NCBI GenBank assembly: GCA_963709425.1
Contig: CAVPWG010000004.1
Coordinates: 806,001 to 870,000, forward strand
Direction: 5' to 3'
Source: JAICJC01 sp963709425
GTDB taxonomy: Bacteria; Actinomycetota; Thermoleophilia; Gaiellales; JAICJC01
DNA length: 64,000 nt
Under the pieces are notes generated by a model. That model made no database searches. It was given only the letters and a program-made list of their open reading frames with translations, and was not told where the DNA came from. The stretch's first letter is position 1. Each line of letters begins with the position of its first letter. This document shows, piece by piece, positions 17,840 to 27,414 of the stretch. Both the position numbers and the translations under genes were made by a program.

Positions 17840-19668
17840 TGGCATCGCCCCTCGTCTCGGCGGTGACGATCGTCCGCGACGGCGAGCGGTTCCTGGCGGA
17901 GGCGATCGACAGCGTGCTCCGTCAGACGTACCGCCAACCTGGAGCTCGTCGTGGTCGACGACGGCTCGACCGACCGGAGCGCGGAGATCGCCGACCGCGT
18001 CGCCCGTGCCACGCCGGAACGCGTCCGGCTCGTTCGGCACGCCGACTGCGGCAGCCGCGGCATGAGCGCGGCGCGGACGCTGGGCGTGCAGACCGCGCGC
18101 GGCGGGCTGATCGCCTTCCTCGACGCCGACGACGTGTGGCTTCCCGACAAGATCGCCGAGCAGGTCGCCGTCCTCGACGCACACCCGGCCGCCGGGATGG
18201 TCTACGGCCGCACGCAGATGTGGCGCAGCTGGGACCCGAACACGGCGCGCAGCGACTCACTTCTACGACCTCGGCGTCGCGCCCGATCGCCTCTACCCGC
18301 CGCTCAGGCTGCTGCCACAGCTCCTCGAGAACCGCGTCCAGTCCCCGACGACGTGCAACGCCCTCGTGCGCCGCTCGGCATACGAGGAGGCAGGCGGGTT
18401 CGAGACGCCGTTCTCCGGCCTGTATGAGGACCAGGTCTTCTTCGCGAAGCTGTACCTGCGCTCGGCGACGTACGTCTCGAGCCGGTTCTGGGCCCGCTAC
18501 CGCCGCCACGCGGCGAACGAGCCGCGCGAGCGCTTCTCCTACGCGCGCTACTACCGCGAGCGGCGCACGTTCCTCGAGTGGCTGGCGGGGCACGTTGCCG
18601 ATCTGCCGATCGATGAGGCCGTCGCCGCGGCGCTCGCAACCGAGCTTCGGCGGGCGCAGCACCCGTATCGGGCCGCGTTCGCGGCACGACTGCGGCCCGT
18701 CGCGCCGCAGGTCCGCCGGAGCGCGCACGCCTCCACGGCTACCGTGTCGGTGATCGTCCCCTTCCGCGACGCCGGCTCGCACCTCGAGCAGACGATCGCG
18801 AGCGTCGAGGCACAGGAGCACGATCGCTTCGAGCTGATTCTCGTCGACGACGGGTCGACCGACGCCAGCACCGACGTCGCGCGGGCGGCCGCCGCGCGTG
18901 ACCCTGCGCGGATCCGCCACCTCGACCATCCCGGCCACGTGAACCTCGGCAAGAGCAGCTCGCGCAATGCCGGGCTTCGCGCCGCCCGCGGCGACTACGT
19001 CGTCTTTCTCGACGCCGACGACCTCCTGCTGCCGGGGAAGCTCCGGCATCAGGCCGCAATCCTCGACGCCGACCACGGCACCGATGCGGTGTACGGGCGG
19101 ACGTGGTACTGGGACGAGCCCAGCGCGGCGCGCGGCTGCCCGCACGCGTCTGAGCCGCCTCTGGGTGCGCTCGGACGTGACATACGAGCCGCCGGACCTG
19201 CTCATGCGCTTCCTCGAGCACCCAGGCAGCGTGCCGTGCCTGTGCGCGGTGATGGCGCGGCGCGAGACGCTCCTGCGGCTCGGCGGCTTCGACGAGTCCC
19301 TCCAGGATCTCTACGAGGACCAGACGCTGATCGCCAAGCTCGCGCTGCACTGCCGCATCCGCGTCGATGCCGTCCCCGGCGAGCGATATCGCCAGCATGA
19401 AGCCTCGTCGACCCGCCGCGCGATCCGCGAGGGCGCCTACCATCCGTGGCGTCCGAACGCCGCTCGGCGCAGGTACCTCGATTGGCTCGACGGCTACAGC
19501 GCTCAACTCGAGGCGCCGCCCTCCCGACCGCTCGCTGCAGCGCTCGCACGCGCCGCGCGTCCGTACCGGCATCCGCGGGCGTATCGCGTGATCGCACCCG
19601 CCGCGCACGGCTGGGAGCTCCTGCGGGACCACCTCGCCGTCCTCGTGCGGCCGGAGCCCCGCGCCTGA
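17839..19668 (+). CDS. Tandem two-domain family 2 glycosyltransferase (three frame breaks)
   Basis: ATG in a TGATG overlap. Domain 1: SPLVSAVTIVRDGERFLAEA, VVVDDGSTDRSAEIADRV, GGLIAFLDADDVWLPDKIAE. Domain 2, after a linker near residue 300: TATVSVIVPFRDAGSHLEQT, FELILVDDGSTDASTDVARA, GDYVVFLDADDLLLPGKLRH. Both domains have the DxD metal site and the ED block (SGLYEDQVFFAKLYLRSAT; ESLQDLYEDQTLIAKLALHC). The frame changes by +1 near 17935, 18255 and 19140; the joined length is about 609 residues. Two active sites suggest that it adds two sugars, as in tandem-GT2 polymerising transferases, but the linkage is unknown. Confidence 0.82.
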
Positions 19669-19680
19669 GGCGACTCAGTC

Positions 19681-20340
19681 ATGGCCCGGCCAGAGACGGA
19701 GCGGTGGGACTGGGGCGGCCTGCGGCGGCTTGAGCCCGTCAGCCGCGAGTTCGGATACGACCGCGGCCTGCCGATCGACCGCTACTACATCGAGCGTTTC
19801 CTCGAGGCGCACCGGTGCGACGTCGCCGGCCGGACACTCGAGATCGGAGACGACGAGTACACACGCCGCTACGGCGGCGGCCGCGCGACCCGACGGGACG
19901 TGCTCCACGTCCACGCCCGCAATCCGGCGGCCACCATCGTCGGCGACCTCATCCACGCTCCGCAGATCGCCGACGGGATTTTCGACTGCATCATTCTGAC
20001 CCAGACCCTGCACCTGATCTACGACGTCGACCGCGCCGTCGCCACGCTCCACCGGATCCTGCGTCCGGGCGGGGTTGTCCTCGCGACATTCCCCGGCATC
20101 AGCCAGCTCTCGCAAGACGAGTGGAGCCACACCTGGTCGTGGGGGCTCGGCTCGCGGCTCGCAGGCCGGCTCTTCGCCTCCCGTTTCGGCCAGCGCAACG
20201 TCACCGTCGAGGCTCACGGCAACTCGCTCGCCGCCGCCGCGTTTCTGCAGGGGCTCGCGACGACCGAGCTCGCCTCCGCCCAGCTCGACCGCAACGAGGC
20301 GGGCTGTGAGCTGCTCGTGGCGGTCCGGGCGGTCAGGTGA
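19681..20340 (+). CDS. SAM-dependent methyltransferase (type 11)
   Basis: 219 residues in one frame. The N-terminus RGLPIDRYYIERFLEAHR is followed by the motif I variant RTLEIGDDEYTRRYGGG, then VGDLIHAPQIADGIFDCIIL, QTLHLIYDVDRAVATLHRIL, RPGGVVLATFPGISQLS and the late SRFGQRNVTVEAHGNSLAAA. This subgroup is common beside glycosyltransferases and polysaccharide deacetylases in actinobacterial and cyanobacterial surface-glycan clusters. It likely methylates a sugar or sugar intermediate. Its GTGA overlap with the deacetylase gene indicates coupling. Confidence 0.87.
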   Translation: MARPETERWDWGGLRRLEPVSREFGYDRGLPIDRYYIERFLEAHRCDVAGRTLEIGDDEYTRRYGGGRATRRDVLHVHARNPAATIVGDLIHAPQIADGIFDCIILTQTLHLIYDVDRAVATLHRILRPGGVVLATFPGISQLSQDEWSHTWSWGLGSRLAGRLFASRFGQRNVTVEAHGNSLAAAAFLQGLATTELASAQLDRNEAGCELLVAVRAVR

Positions 20341-21347
20341 CGGCGATCGAGCGGCTGGCCGCGTTCACGCGGCAACTGCTCCCCGGGGCACGGCCACGGG
20401 CGGTGGTGCTCGTCTACCACCGCGTCGGCGAACGGCGCCTCGACCCCTGGCGCTTGACAGTCGATCCGGAGATCTTCGGCGGGCAAATGGAGGCGCTCGC
20501 ACGTGACTGGTCTCCGCTCTCCCTCGCAGAGCTCGTCGAGGGCTTGGCCGGGCGGCGCCTGCCCGAACGGGCGGTCGCCGTCACCTTCGACGACGGCTAC
20601 GCCGACAACCTCGAGATCGCGGCACCGATCCTCGCCAAGCACAGGATTCCGGCCACGCTCTTTGTCGCCACCGGCCTCGTCGACGCCGGCGACCCTCCCT
20701 GGTGGGACCAGCTCGCCTCGCTCCTGCTCGAGCCCGCGCGGCTTCCGCCGATGCTGACGCTCTCGAGCGGCGGCCACCGGTGGCGCATCCCGCCGCTTCC
20801 GGCCGACGAACGGCGCCTGTCGCCGAACGCTCCGCAACCCTGGAATGCAGAGCCGGGAACGCGCCTGCGCGCCTTCTACGAGGTCTGGCTCGCGCTGCGC
20901 GCGCTCGATGCGCCGGCGCGAGAGGCGGCGCTCGACGAGATCGCCGAGTGGGCGGGCACGCCGCACTCCTCCGGGCGCGTCCTGCTGACGTGGGAGCAGG
21001 TACGTGAGTTCGCCGCTCTTCCCGGCTTCGCGCTCGGCGCGCACACGCACACTCACCCCGCCCTGCCAACGTGCTCGCGTGAGGACGCCCGCACCGAGAT
21101 CGCCGGCGGCGCCGACCGGCTCCGCGCCCAAACCGGCGTTGAGGTGGAGCAGTTCGCCTACCCCTTCGGCGCATGGACCCCGAGCGTCGCGCGTCTGGTC
21201 GCCGACCTCGGCTTCCGTGCTGCCTACACGACCGCCGGGAATGCGATCTCGTGGAGCTCGTCGCCCCACGCGCTCCCACGCGTGCCGGCTGAGAATCAGA
21301 CTCCGGGCGACTTCGTCAGCGTGCTCGCCGACAGTTCGCGCCGCTGA
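20337..21347 (+). CDS. Polysaccharide deacetylase (NodB domain)
   Basis: 336 residues, GTG start overlapping the previous stop. NodB motif 1 is VAVTFDDGYADNLEIAAPIL, where the first Asp is the catalytic base and the second binds metal. FALGAHTHTHPALPTCS is motif 2 with the two metal-binding histidines. EVEQFAYPFGAWTPSVARLV is motif 3. No signal peptide or membrane segment is visible, so it may act on a cytoplasmic or lipid-linked precursor. It removes N- or O-acetyl groups from a polysaccharide. Intact. Confidence 0.92.
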   Translation: MTAIERLAAFTRQLLPGARPRAVVLVYHRVGERRLDPWRLTVDPEIFGGQMEALARDWSPLSLAELVEGLAGRRLPERAVAVTFDDGYADNLEIAAPILAKHRIPATLFVATGLVDAGDPPWWDQLASLLLEPARLPPMLTLSSGGHRWRIPPLPADERRLSPNAPQPWNAEPGTRLRAFYEVWLALRALDAPAREAALDEIAEWAGTPHSSGRVLLTWEQVREFAALPGFALGAHTHTHPALPTCSREDARTEIAGGADRLRAQTGVEVEQFAYPFGAWTPSVARLVADLGFRAAYTTAGNAISWSSSPHALPRVPAENQTPGDFVSVLADSSRR

Positions 21348-21401
21348 CGCTCCAGGCGGCCCCAGCTAAACCTGCGTCGACGCGGTGCCGAAAACCCGAG
21401 T

Positions 21402-22891
21402 ATGGAGGCGGCGATCACGTCCGTGAAGCTTGGCGCGATTGCGTTGCTCAGTGCGCTCGCACTCCACGGAGCTCCGGCCACGGCGGCTTCGCAAACCTGC
21501 TTCGGGCACGCAGCGACGATCGTCGGTACAAACGGAGACGACCACCTGGTCGGTACCGCGGGCAGGGACGTCATCGTCGCCGGGCGAGGGAACGATCGAC
21601 GTTCGCGCGCGGGGAGGCGAACGACCTGGTGTGTGGCGGCCCGGGTCGAGACCAGCTCCATGGCGGCCGAGGGCGCGACCTTCTGCGTGGCGATCACGGC
21701 GACGACCTGGTGCAGGCCGGCTCCGGCGACGACCTCATGGTCGACGATGCCGCCGTCTTCGATGATCGGTTTCTCGGGGGACGGGGCTCGGATCGCGTCA
21801 GCTGGCAGGGCCGACGTCCAGTCGTCGCCGACCTGACGGGCGGACTCGCGCACGGACACGGTCGAGACGTCCTGCGAAGCGTCGAGAGCCTCGTCGGCAC
21901 GCCTGGCGGGGACACGCTCATCGGCGACGACGGGCCGAACACCCTCAAGGGAATGGAAGGAGACGACCACATCGAAGGTCGGGGCGGCCGAGATTCGCTC
22001 GACGGCGGGGGAGGCACCGACCTCCTCGACGGAGGCAGCGGAAGCGACACATGTGACCAAGGGGAAGACGTTCGAAATTGCGAAGCTCCTGTCTTCGACT
22101 GGGCCACCGCCGCATGGGACGACTCACACAAGGGCGAACCGCTCGACCTCACGGGCTACACGAAGACGTTCAACGACGACTTCAATTCGCTGTCCACCGT
22201 CACGGACGGATCGCTCCGGAGCGGGGCCGTGGTACGCGCCGGCCCGACCGGATACGTCCCTTGCACACTTCCTCAGCCCGTTGGACACCCCCGCAACGTT
22301 CTCCATCGACACGCCCGGAGTGCTCACGATCACCATGCAGAACGTGGGTGGATCGTGGTACTCGGGTCACATGCAGACGGTGAACAAGCTGGGTGCCGGA
22401 TTCTCACAGCGCTACGGCTACTTCGAGGCGAAGATGGCCTTCCAGAAGGCCGTCTCCTGGCCCGCGTTCTGGCTCTACACGCCCAAACCCTACGAGGGCC
22501 CCGATGAATCTCGCGCCGAGATCGACGTGATCGAGGCATACGGCGACAACGACTACGACGGCTACCACATGGCCGTCCATCGCTACTCGACCGCCTCGAA
22601 CGTCACCAAGAGTAACTACTCTGGCCTCTCGTCGCCGACGAACACGGCGATCTGGGGCTGGAATGACATGTTCAGCGGCGCCTTCCATCGCTACGGCTGC
22701 CTCGTGACGCCCAAGTGGATCATCATCTACCTCGATCGCAAGGAAGTGTCGCCGCTTCCCGACGTTCGCCGGACGCAAAACGTCCGCTCTTCATGCGCCT
22801 CACGCTCGCGATGCAGGACGCCTTCGTGGCGAAGGCGACGAGCCCGACACATCTGTGGGTGGATTACGTCCGCGCCTACGCGCTGCCGTAG
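21402..22891 (+). CDS. Secreted RTX-repeat glycoside hydrolase family 16 protein (three frame breaks)
   Basis: The signal peptide SVKLGAIALLSALALHGAPA ends near residue 30. RTX calcium-binding nonapeptides follow (GTNGDDHLVGTAGRDVIVAG, then in the next frame GGRGRDLLRGDHGDDLVQAG, GGRGSDR, GMEGDDHIEGRGGRDSLDGG, GGGTDLLDGGSGSDTC). The C-terminal half is a GH16 domain: TKTFNDDFNSL, RYGYFEAKMAFQKAVSWPAF, and the catalytic signature RAEIDVIEAYG (EIDxxE), ending HLWVDYVRAYALP. The frame changes near 21600, 22262 and 22775. GH16 enzymes cleave or transfer beta-1,3/1,4-glucans and galactans. It likely trims, releases or remodels the operon's exported glycan outside the cell. Confidence 0.85.
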
Positions 22892-22930
22892 TAATCGCGC
22901 AAATCGCCCGGCGCCTTGTCGAGCGGACCT

Positions 22931-23806
22931 CTAGGCAGCCCAGATGCCCGTAGTGCCGGCCGCCGTATAGCCGAGCCGGGTCGCCGCAGCTCCCGTCAGC
23001 TCCCAGATCGCTCTCCTTTGTGAACTGGAAAGCCGCTCGGTCTCGCCGCGTAGGACGGATGCGTCGATATGGTCGCGAGCGTCCTCCTCGCCGATCCGGA
23101 TGAACTCCTTGTCCTCGACGCCCACATCGGCGCGACGATCCGCGCCGTAGGGCTTGATCTTGAATTCGAACCTGCGGTCTTCGGCCCACCGTACACCGAG
23201 CGCGTTGTAAAGATGGTCGCAGGTATCGATTGGGCGAGTGACGACGTCCTCGAAACGCACGCGGATGATCTCTGGGCCGGCGTGGCCTAGCATCATGCGT
23301 GCGACGTCACAGTACCAGCGGCAGGCGCGTTCGAGGCTTAGGCCGCTTCGCATCAAACTCTCGCACTGGCCGTACGGGTGTCGCTCGAGATTGATGAACG
23401 TTGCACGGCGGAACGAGCCGGCAATCATTTGCGCGAAACCAATGTGGTAATCCATAAGCTTGACAACCAAGCTCCGCGCGTCGCTCTTTGCGACCACATC
23501 CGTCGGCCTCTGCATTTCGAGTGTCCTTCCGAACGGCGTAACTCGTAGAGGCCCGGCCGACCGGATGCCAAGGGACCGAAACGCCAGTAGCACTCCCTTC
23601 CGGAGAGCCTTCCTCTCCCCAAAGACGCCAACGTGCCATTCCTTACTGGTCATGATGACGTCCGGGGACGAGCCGATCATCCGCCAGACGATCCCGGATC
23701 CTCCCCGACCGAAGCAGTTCAGAACGATGACACGATCGGGTGGTGCCGACGAGGGAATCGCCCGGGCGTTCTCTTCGTCGCCGATGCTGGAAGTCGCAGG
23801 GTGCAA
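22931..23806 (-). CDS. PAPS-dependent sulfotransferase family protein
   Basis: About 291 residues. VIVLNCFGRGGSGIVWRMIG is the 5'-phosphosulfate-binding loop at the N-terminus. FINLERHPYGQCESLMRSGL resembles the 3'-phosphate-binding region (RxP...S). ACRWYCDVARMMLGHAGPEI and VRFEDVVTRPIDTCDHLYNA are typical of the Sulfotransfer_1/3 folds. I used the TTG at 23806, just past the upstream GT2 stop, because an ATG further up would overlap that gene by 85 bases. It is the last gene of the minus-strand operon and meets the GH16 gene tail to tail with 39 bases between. Confidence 0.72.
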   Translation of the reverse strand: MHPATSSIGDEENARAIPSSAPPDRVIVLNCFGRGGSGIVWRMIGSSPDVIMTSKEWHVGVFGERKALRKGVLLAFRSLGIRSAGPLRVTPFGRTLEMQRPTDVVAKSDARSLVVKLMDYHIGFAQMIAGSFRRATFINLERHPYGQCESLMRSGLSLERACRWYCDVARMMLGHAGPEIIRVRFEDVVTRPIDTCDHLYNALGVRWAEDRRFEFKIKPYGADRRADVGVEDKEFIRIGEEDARDHIDASVLRGETERLSSSQRRAIWELTGAAATRLGYTAAGTTGIWAA

Positions 23807-23808
23807 GG

Positions 23809-24789
23809 TCAGGGCGCTGCAGCCCGAGGTGGCAACGGTCGGAGGCGAGCGAGCAACGATGACCGCCTGATACGCTCCTTGGACAGGTGCCATGGAAAGC
23901 ACATGAGTGCCGCCGCGTACCACAACCGCCACCGCCATTTCCGTCCTTGATGGCAACGGGCGTGCACGTAGCACCGAGCACCCAGCAAGCACCTCTTCTC
24001 CTTGAGATAGGCTGCGTGCTTCTTGACGAGAAGAAGGCGGTACCGGAGATCGGCATCTCCCGCCTTGTCCGGGGTCGGGGTGAGGTATTGCGTTACGAGC
24101 GGTGCGTCAACGCTGATGAAATGAGCCCCATCCAGCGCGGCTCGGACCGCCAGATCGAGTTCGGCGCAGCGGCGGAACTCCGGATCGAACCCGCCAAGAC
24201 TACGCAAAGGTTCCGTCCGGGCCATGAGTGTACCGCTTCCTAACTTGCCCCACGAGTGCCGGCCGTCGTCCTTGAATAGACCTAACACATAGTCAGCGAC
24301 CATTGGACCCCATGGCGCGGGGGTTCGCCGACCGATGCCAACAGGCTGATCCGTCGGACGACGCTCCCCCGTCCGAACGACATCTCGATTCGAGTAGCAA
24401 AGGACTGTCGCCTCCGGTTGCGTCGACTCGTATTCCACGATGCGGCGGTACTGCCGTTCGAGCCGGTCCGGCGCGCTCTCGTCATCGTCGTCGAAGAACG
24501 CAATCGAATGCACCATTCGCCCCCGCGAGCAGGGTATTGCGCGCCGCGGCCACCCCACAGTTGGCGCTGTGACGAATCAGGCGCACCGCTCGGTGCCGCT
24601 GCGCGAGCTCCTCTAAGAGTGCTACTGACCGGTCTGTCGAGCCGTCGTCCACCACGAGAATCTCCCGCTCGAGCCAGGTCTGTGCCAGGGCGCTCTCGAC
24701 AGCACGCACGATTGTGTCCTCGGCTTCGTAGCAAGTGATCGCGACCGTGATGAGCGGCTGGGCGGCGTTGTGCCGATGCTGACGGGCAC
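23809..24789 (-). CDS. Family 2 glycosyltransferase (two frame breaks)
   Basis: GT2 motifs QPLITVAITCYEAEDTIVRA, REILVVDDGSTDRSVALLEE and GVAAARNTLLARG; after a frame change at a C5 run (about 24530), SIAFFDDDDESAPDRLERQY with the metal site, and LGGFDPEFRRCAELDLAVRA. A second change near 24760 separates the GTG start, which has GGAGG 8 bases upstream, from the first beta strand. The joined length is about 326 residues. The DDDD sequence in place of the usual DAD is a local variant. Confidence 0.75.
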
Positions 24790-25957
24790 TAGTCGCTCCT
24801 CCTTTCCATACCCCCTAGCGAATCCGTGTAGCGCCCGCTTGGCTCCAATCTCCTTCAAGGCGTCAAGAGCGACGCCTGTGACCGGAACTCGTCTCCGCAG
24901 CAGGCTCGCGGCTCTGAGGGCATGGCGCTCGAGCCGAAACCTCCAGCGCCTGTTGATCCGATCGTACTGAACCTCAATCTCTTGGCGTCGTCGCTCGTCC
25001 AGACCCGGATAAGGCCTCCACTTCGCCATCGCAGTGTCGAGATCGAACCGCGGGAAGGGCGGTATGTCGAACGACCTCTGTAGGGCTTCCAATTCCGGCT
25101 GGAGAAGCTTCAAGAGCCTAGCCCGTCGATGTGGTGACAGAAACTCTTGATAGTACGGCGGTTCGGCTGTACGCATATTCATCGCCTCATCTATAACATG
25201 TAAGATCGCACGTTCAATCGTCTCTCTCACTGAATCTGGCTGTCTTGTTTATCAGCCTCTTGTACTCAAGAAGGTCGCGACCAATGCGCTCATTGCCTTT
25301 TGCATCGACTGCGAGAAAATGCGTCGGTGAGGTTAAGGTCGAGTACGTTCGGCTGAAGTCGCCTACGATATCCCCGTCGGCCGACTCATACGTTCTTACG
25401 ACGCAGTCTTCCATACCAAATACGTTGCACCATGACCCGATGTATGTATTGTAAGACAGCGCTGAGCTTATGATAGGCAAGAAGTCGTCGAACGGCCCAT
25501 CGAAACTTATACCTCTCTTGACGTGTTGACTATAGAGCGATTCCGCATACCGGTCTGGCCGGCGGAAATAGCATACGATCTGGCACGTCGATACGCTTTC
25601 TGGGATTAGAGATCCCAGAGAGGCAATCAAGCGCTGGTCCCGTTCGACTGCGTTATTGCAGGTCTTTCTCTCCGCCATTGATGCCAGGACACTCATGGCA
25701 TAGAAGTTTTCCGCTGACACAAGAATCGCGTCGGCCCCTTGCTGTCGCGCCAACTGTGCTTGGTTTGTAAGGAACGCGTGCACAAGCCGACTGTCTCCGC
25801 TGTTCAACGCATTAGCGATGATATTGGAGTGCGGAACCCCTCGTGGCGTCGCATAATGAAATCCGCGCGCGGCTAGGGGCGCTCGGTTGGCGTGCAAGAA
25901 CTGCTGGAGCGCAGTCGTTCCTGTCTTGTGGGTGCCTATGTGAACGATGAGCTTCAT
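24790..25957 (-). CDS. Sulfotransferase-like protein (one frame break)
   Basis: MKLIVHIGTHKTGTTALQQF is a textbook sulfotransferase phosphosulfate loop. CQIVCYFRRPDRYAESLYSQ matches the RRPxxxxxSxY 3'-phosphate site. The frame breaks near 25222 within a GAGAGAGA run; the continuation RETIERAILHVIDEAMNMRT to ALKEIGAKRALHGFARGYG completes about 388 residues. Start ATG overlaps the wzx stop (TGATG). Base composition is clearly less GC-rich than in neighbouring genes. It could sulfate the polysaccharide or a surface lipid; no PAPS synthesis genes are in the window. Confidence 0.72.
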
Positions 25958-27414
25958 CAACCACCTTGCAATTGACGGAGGAGTGCCACGGTATCCGAAC
26001 CGAGGACTCGTTTCTTCTGGAAGACGACCATCGGAACAATTGAGGCGAGCATCACCGCGATGGAGATGGCGAGCAGCGCGGGGCCTGGGATACCCGCCAG
26101 GGACGCCTTGAGCGTGATCCCGACGCCCGCGACCCCCGCGCTGAGTACGAGCGGTCGTAGGTGTGCAGCCGCCAGGCGGTGGAAGGCGAGGTCCACGTCG
26201 CGCATCACGATGACGAACATGATCGCCTGGGTGAGCGCCAGTACGGCCACGACGGCAGCCGAAGCCGCTTCCAGACCGTAGGGCTGCGCAAACCAGACAC
26301 CGAGAACGAGCGCCAATGCTCGAAAGACGTGGGTGGCGGTGAGCTGGTTGGGGCGCCCGCGCGCCTGGAATACTGCGGCACACACGCGCCAGGCGAGGCG
26401 CAAGTACAACGCTCCCGAGAGAATCGCGAACGGCACCACGGCTGCGCCCCACTGTGGTCCGAGCAGGAGACCGACCACTTCTTTGGCAAACACGACGCAG
26501 AAGGCTGTCGTGGGAAGCGTCAGAAGCGCGACGAGGGACAGGGACCTGAGCAGTGCAGTGCGGAGCCTTTCCTGATCCCCCTGTACCCGGGCCATCGCCG
26601 GAAAGACGGAAAGGCGCGTGATGTCAGCGAACAGACTCGCTGCGGTTGTCGTGATGAGTGACGCTCGCGTATAGAGCCCGAGCGAGGCCGCGCCCAGGAA
26701 GCGGCCGATCAGCACCCTGTCGGCGTTCTGCGCGATGTAGGCGAAGGGCTGATTGATCGTGAAGCCGACGCTCAGCGGCCAGAGTTCGCTGAAGGCTCGG
26801 CGCGAGAACCCCGGGCGGACGAGGAGCTTCCGGGCCGCGATACCCAGGGTCAGCGTGCTTACGACGGTGTCGGCCGCATCCATGCCGACGAGCGACCAGT
26901 AGCCGAACCCGTACCACGCCATCGGAATGGCAACGAGGAACGTTGCGATCGTGAAGCTGACGAGGGGACGAAGCGCGACACTCCTGAATTGCATACGACG
27001 GGCAAGCAGCGCTTCACAGAGAATGGTGAACGCCCCCAACGGTGTCAGCCAGGCGAGCACCTTCAAGATCTGCGTGAGATCCGGGATCCGCATCGCGTCC
27101 GCGATCAGGGGCGCGGCGAACCACATTCCGGCGGCCGCGAGGACGGCCGTGACGAGAGCGGAGGAAAATGCCGTCGCCACATGCTCGGGTCGCACGTCCC
27201 GGCGCTGGATCAGGGTCGGCGCCAGCCCCATGCCGTAGACCATCTCCGCGAGGTCCATCGCGATGAGGGCGCCGGCGACGATGCCGTACTCCTGCGGCGT
27301 TAGCAGCCGGCCGAGAATGGCGACGGAGACGATGCGCAAGCCGAGCTTCGCCATAGATGCCCCGCCGATCCACGCAGCACCCCTGACCGTCCGCCCGGTC
27401 AAGTTCTCACTCAT
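25957..27414 (-). CDS. wzx: Lipopolysaccharide/O-unit flippase (Wzx, MVF/PST superfamily)
   Basis: 485 residues with about 12-14 membrane segments. The start TVRGAAWIGGASMAKLGLRI, then LGRLLTPQEYGIVAGALIAM is the usual opening of PST/Wzx transporters, and NQPFAYIAQNADRVLIGRFL is the conserved mid-protein block. It flips undecaprenyl-linked repeat units to the outer membrane face. It overlaps the GT4 gene (ATGA) and the sulfotransferase start, so it is part of one transcript. Intact. Confidence 0.9.
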   Translation of the reverse strand: MSENLTGRTVRGAAWIGGASMAKLGLRIVSVAILGRLLTPQEYGIVAGALIAMDLAEMVYGMGLAPTLIQRRDVRPEHVATAFSSALVTAVLAAAGMWFAAPLIADAMRIPDLTQILKVLAWLTPLGAFTILCEALLARRMQFRSVALRPLVSFTIATFLVAIPMAWYGFGYWSLVGMDAADTVVSTLTLGIAARKLLVRPGFSRRAFSELWPLSVGFTINQPFAYIAQNADRVLIGRFLGAASLGLYTRASLITTTAASLFADITRLSVFPAMARVQGDQERLRTALLRSLSLVALLTLPTTAFCVVFAKEVVGLLLGPQWGAAVVPFAILSGALYLRLAWRVCAAVFQARGRPNQLTATHVFRALALVLGVWFAQPYGLEAASAAVVAVLALTQAIMFVIVMRDVDLAFHRLAAAHLRPLVLSAGVAGVGITLKASLAGIPGPALLAISIAVMLASIVPMVVFQKKRVLGSDTVALLRQLQGG

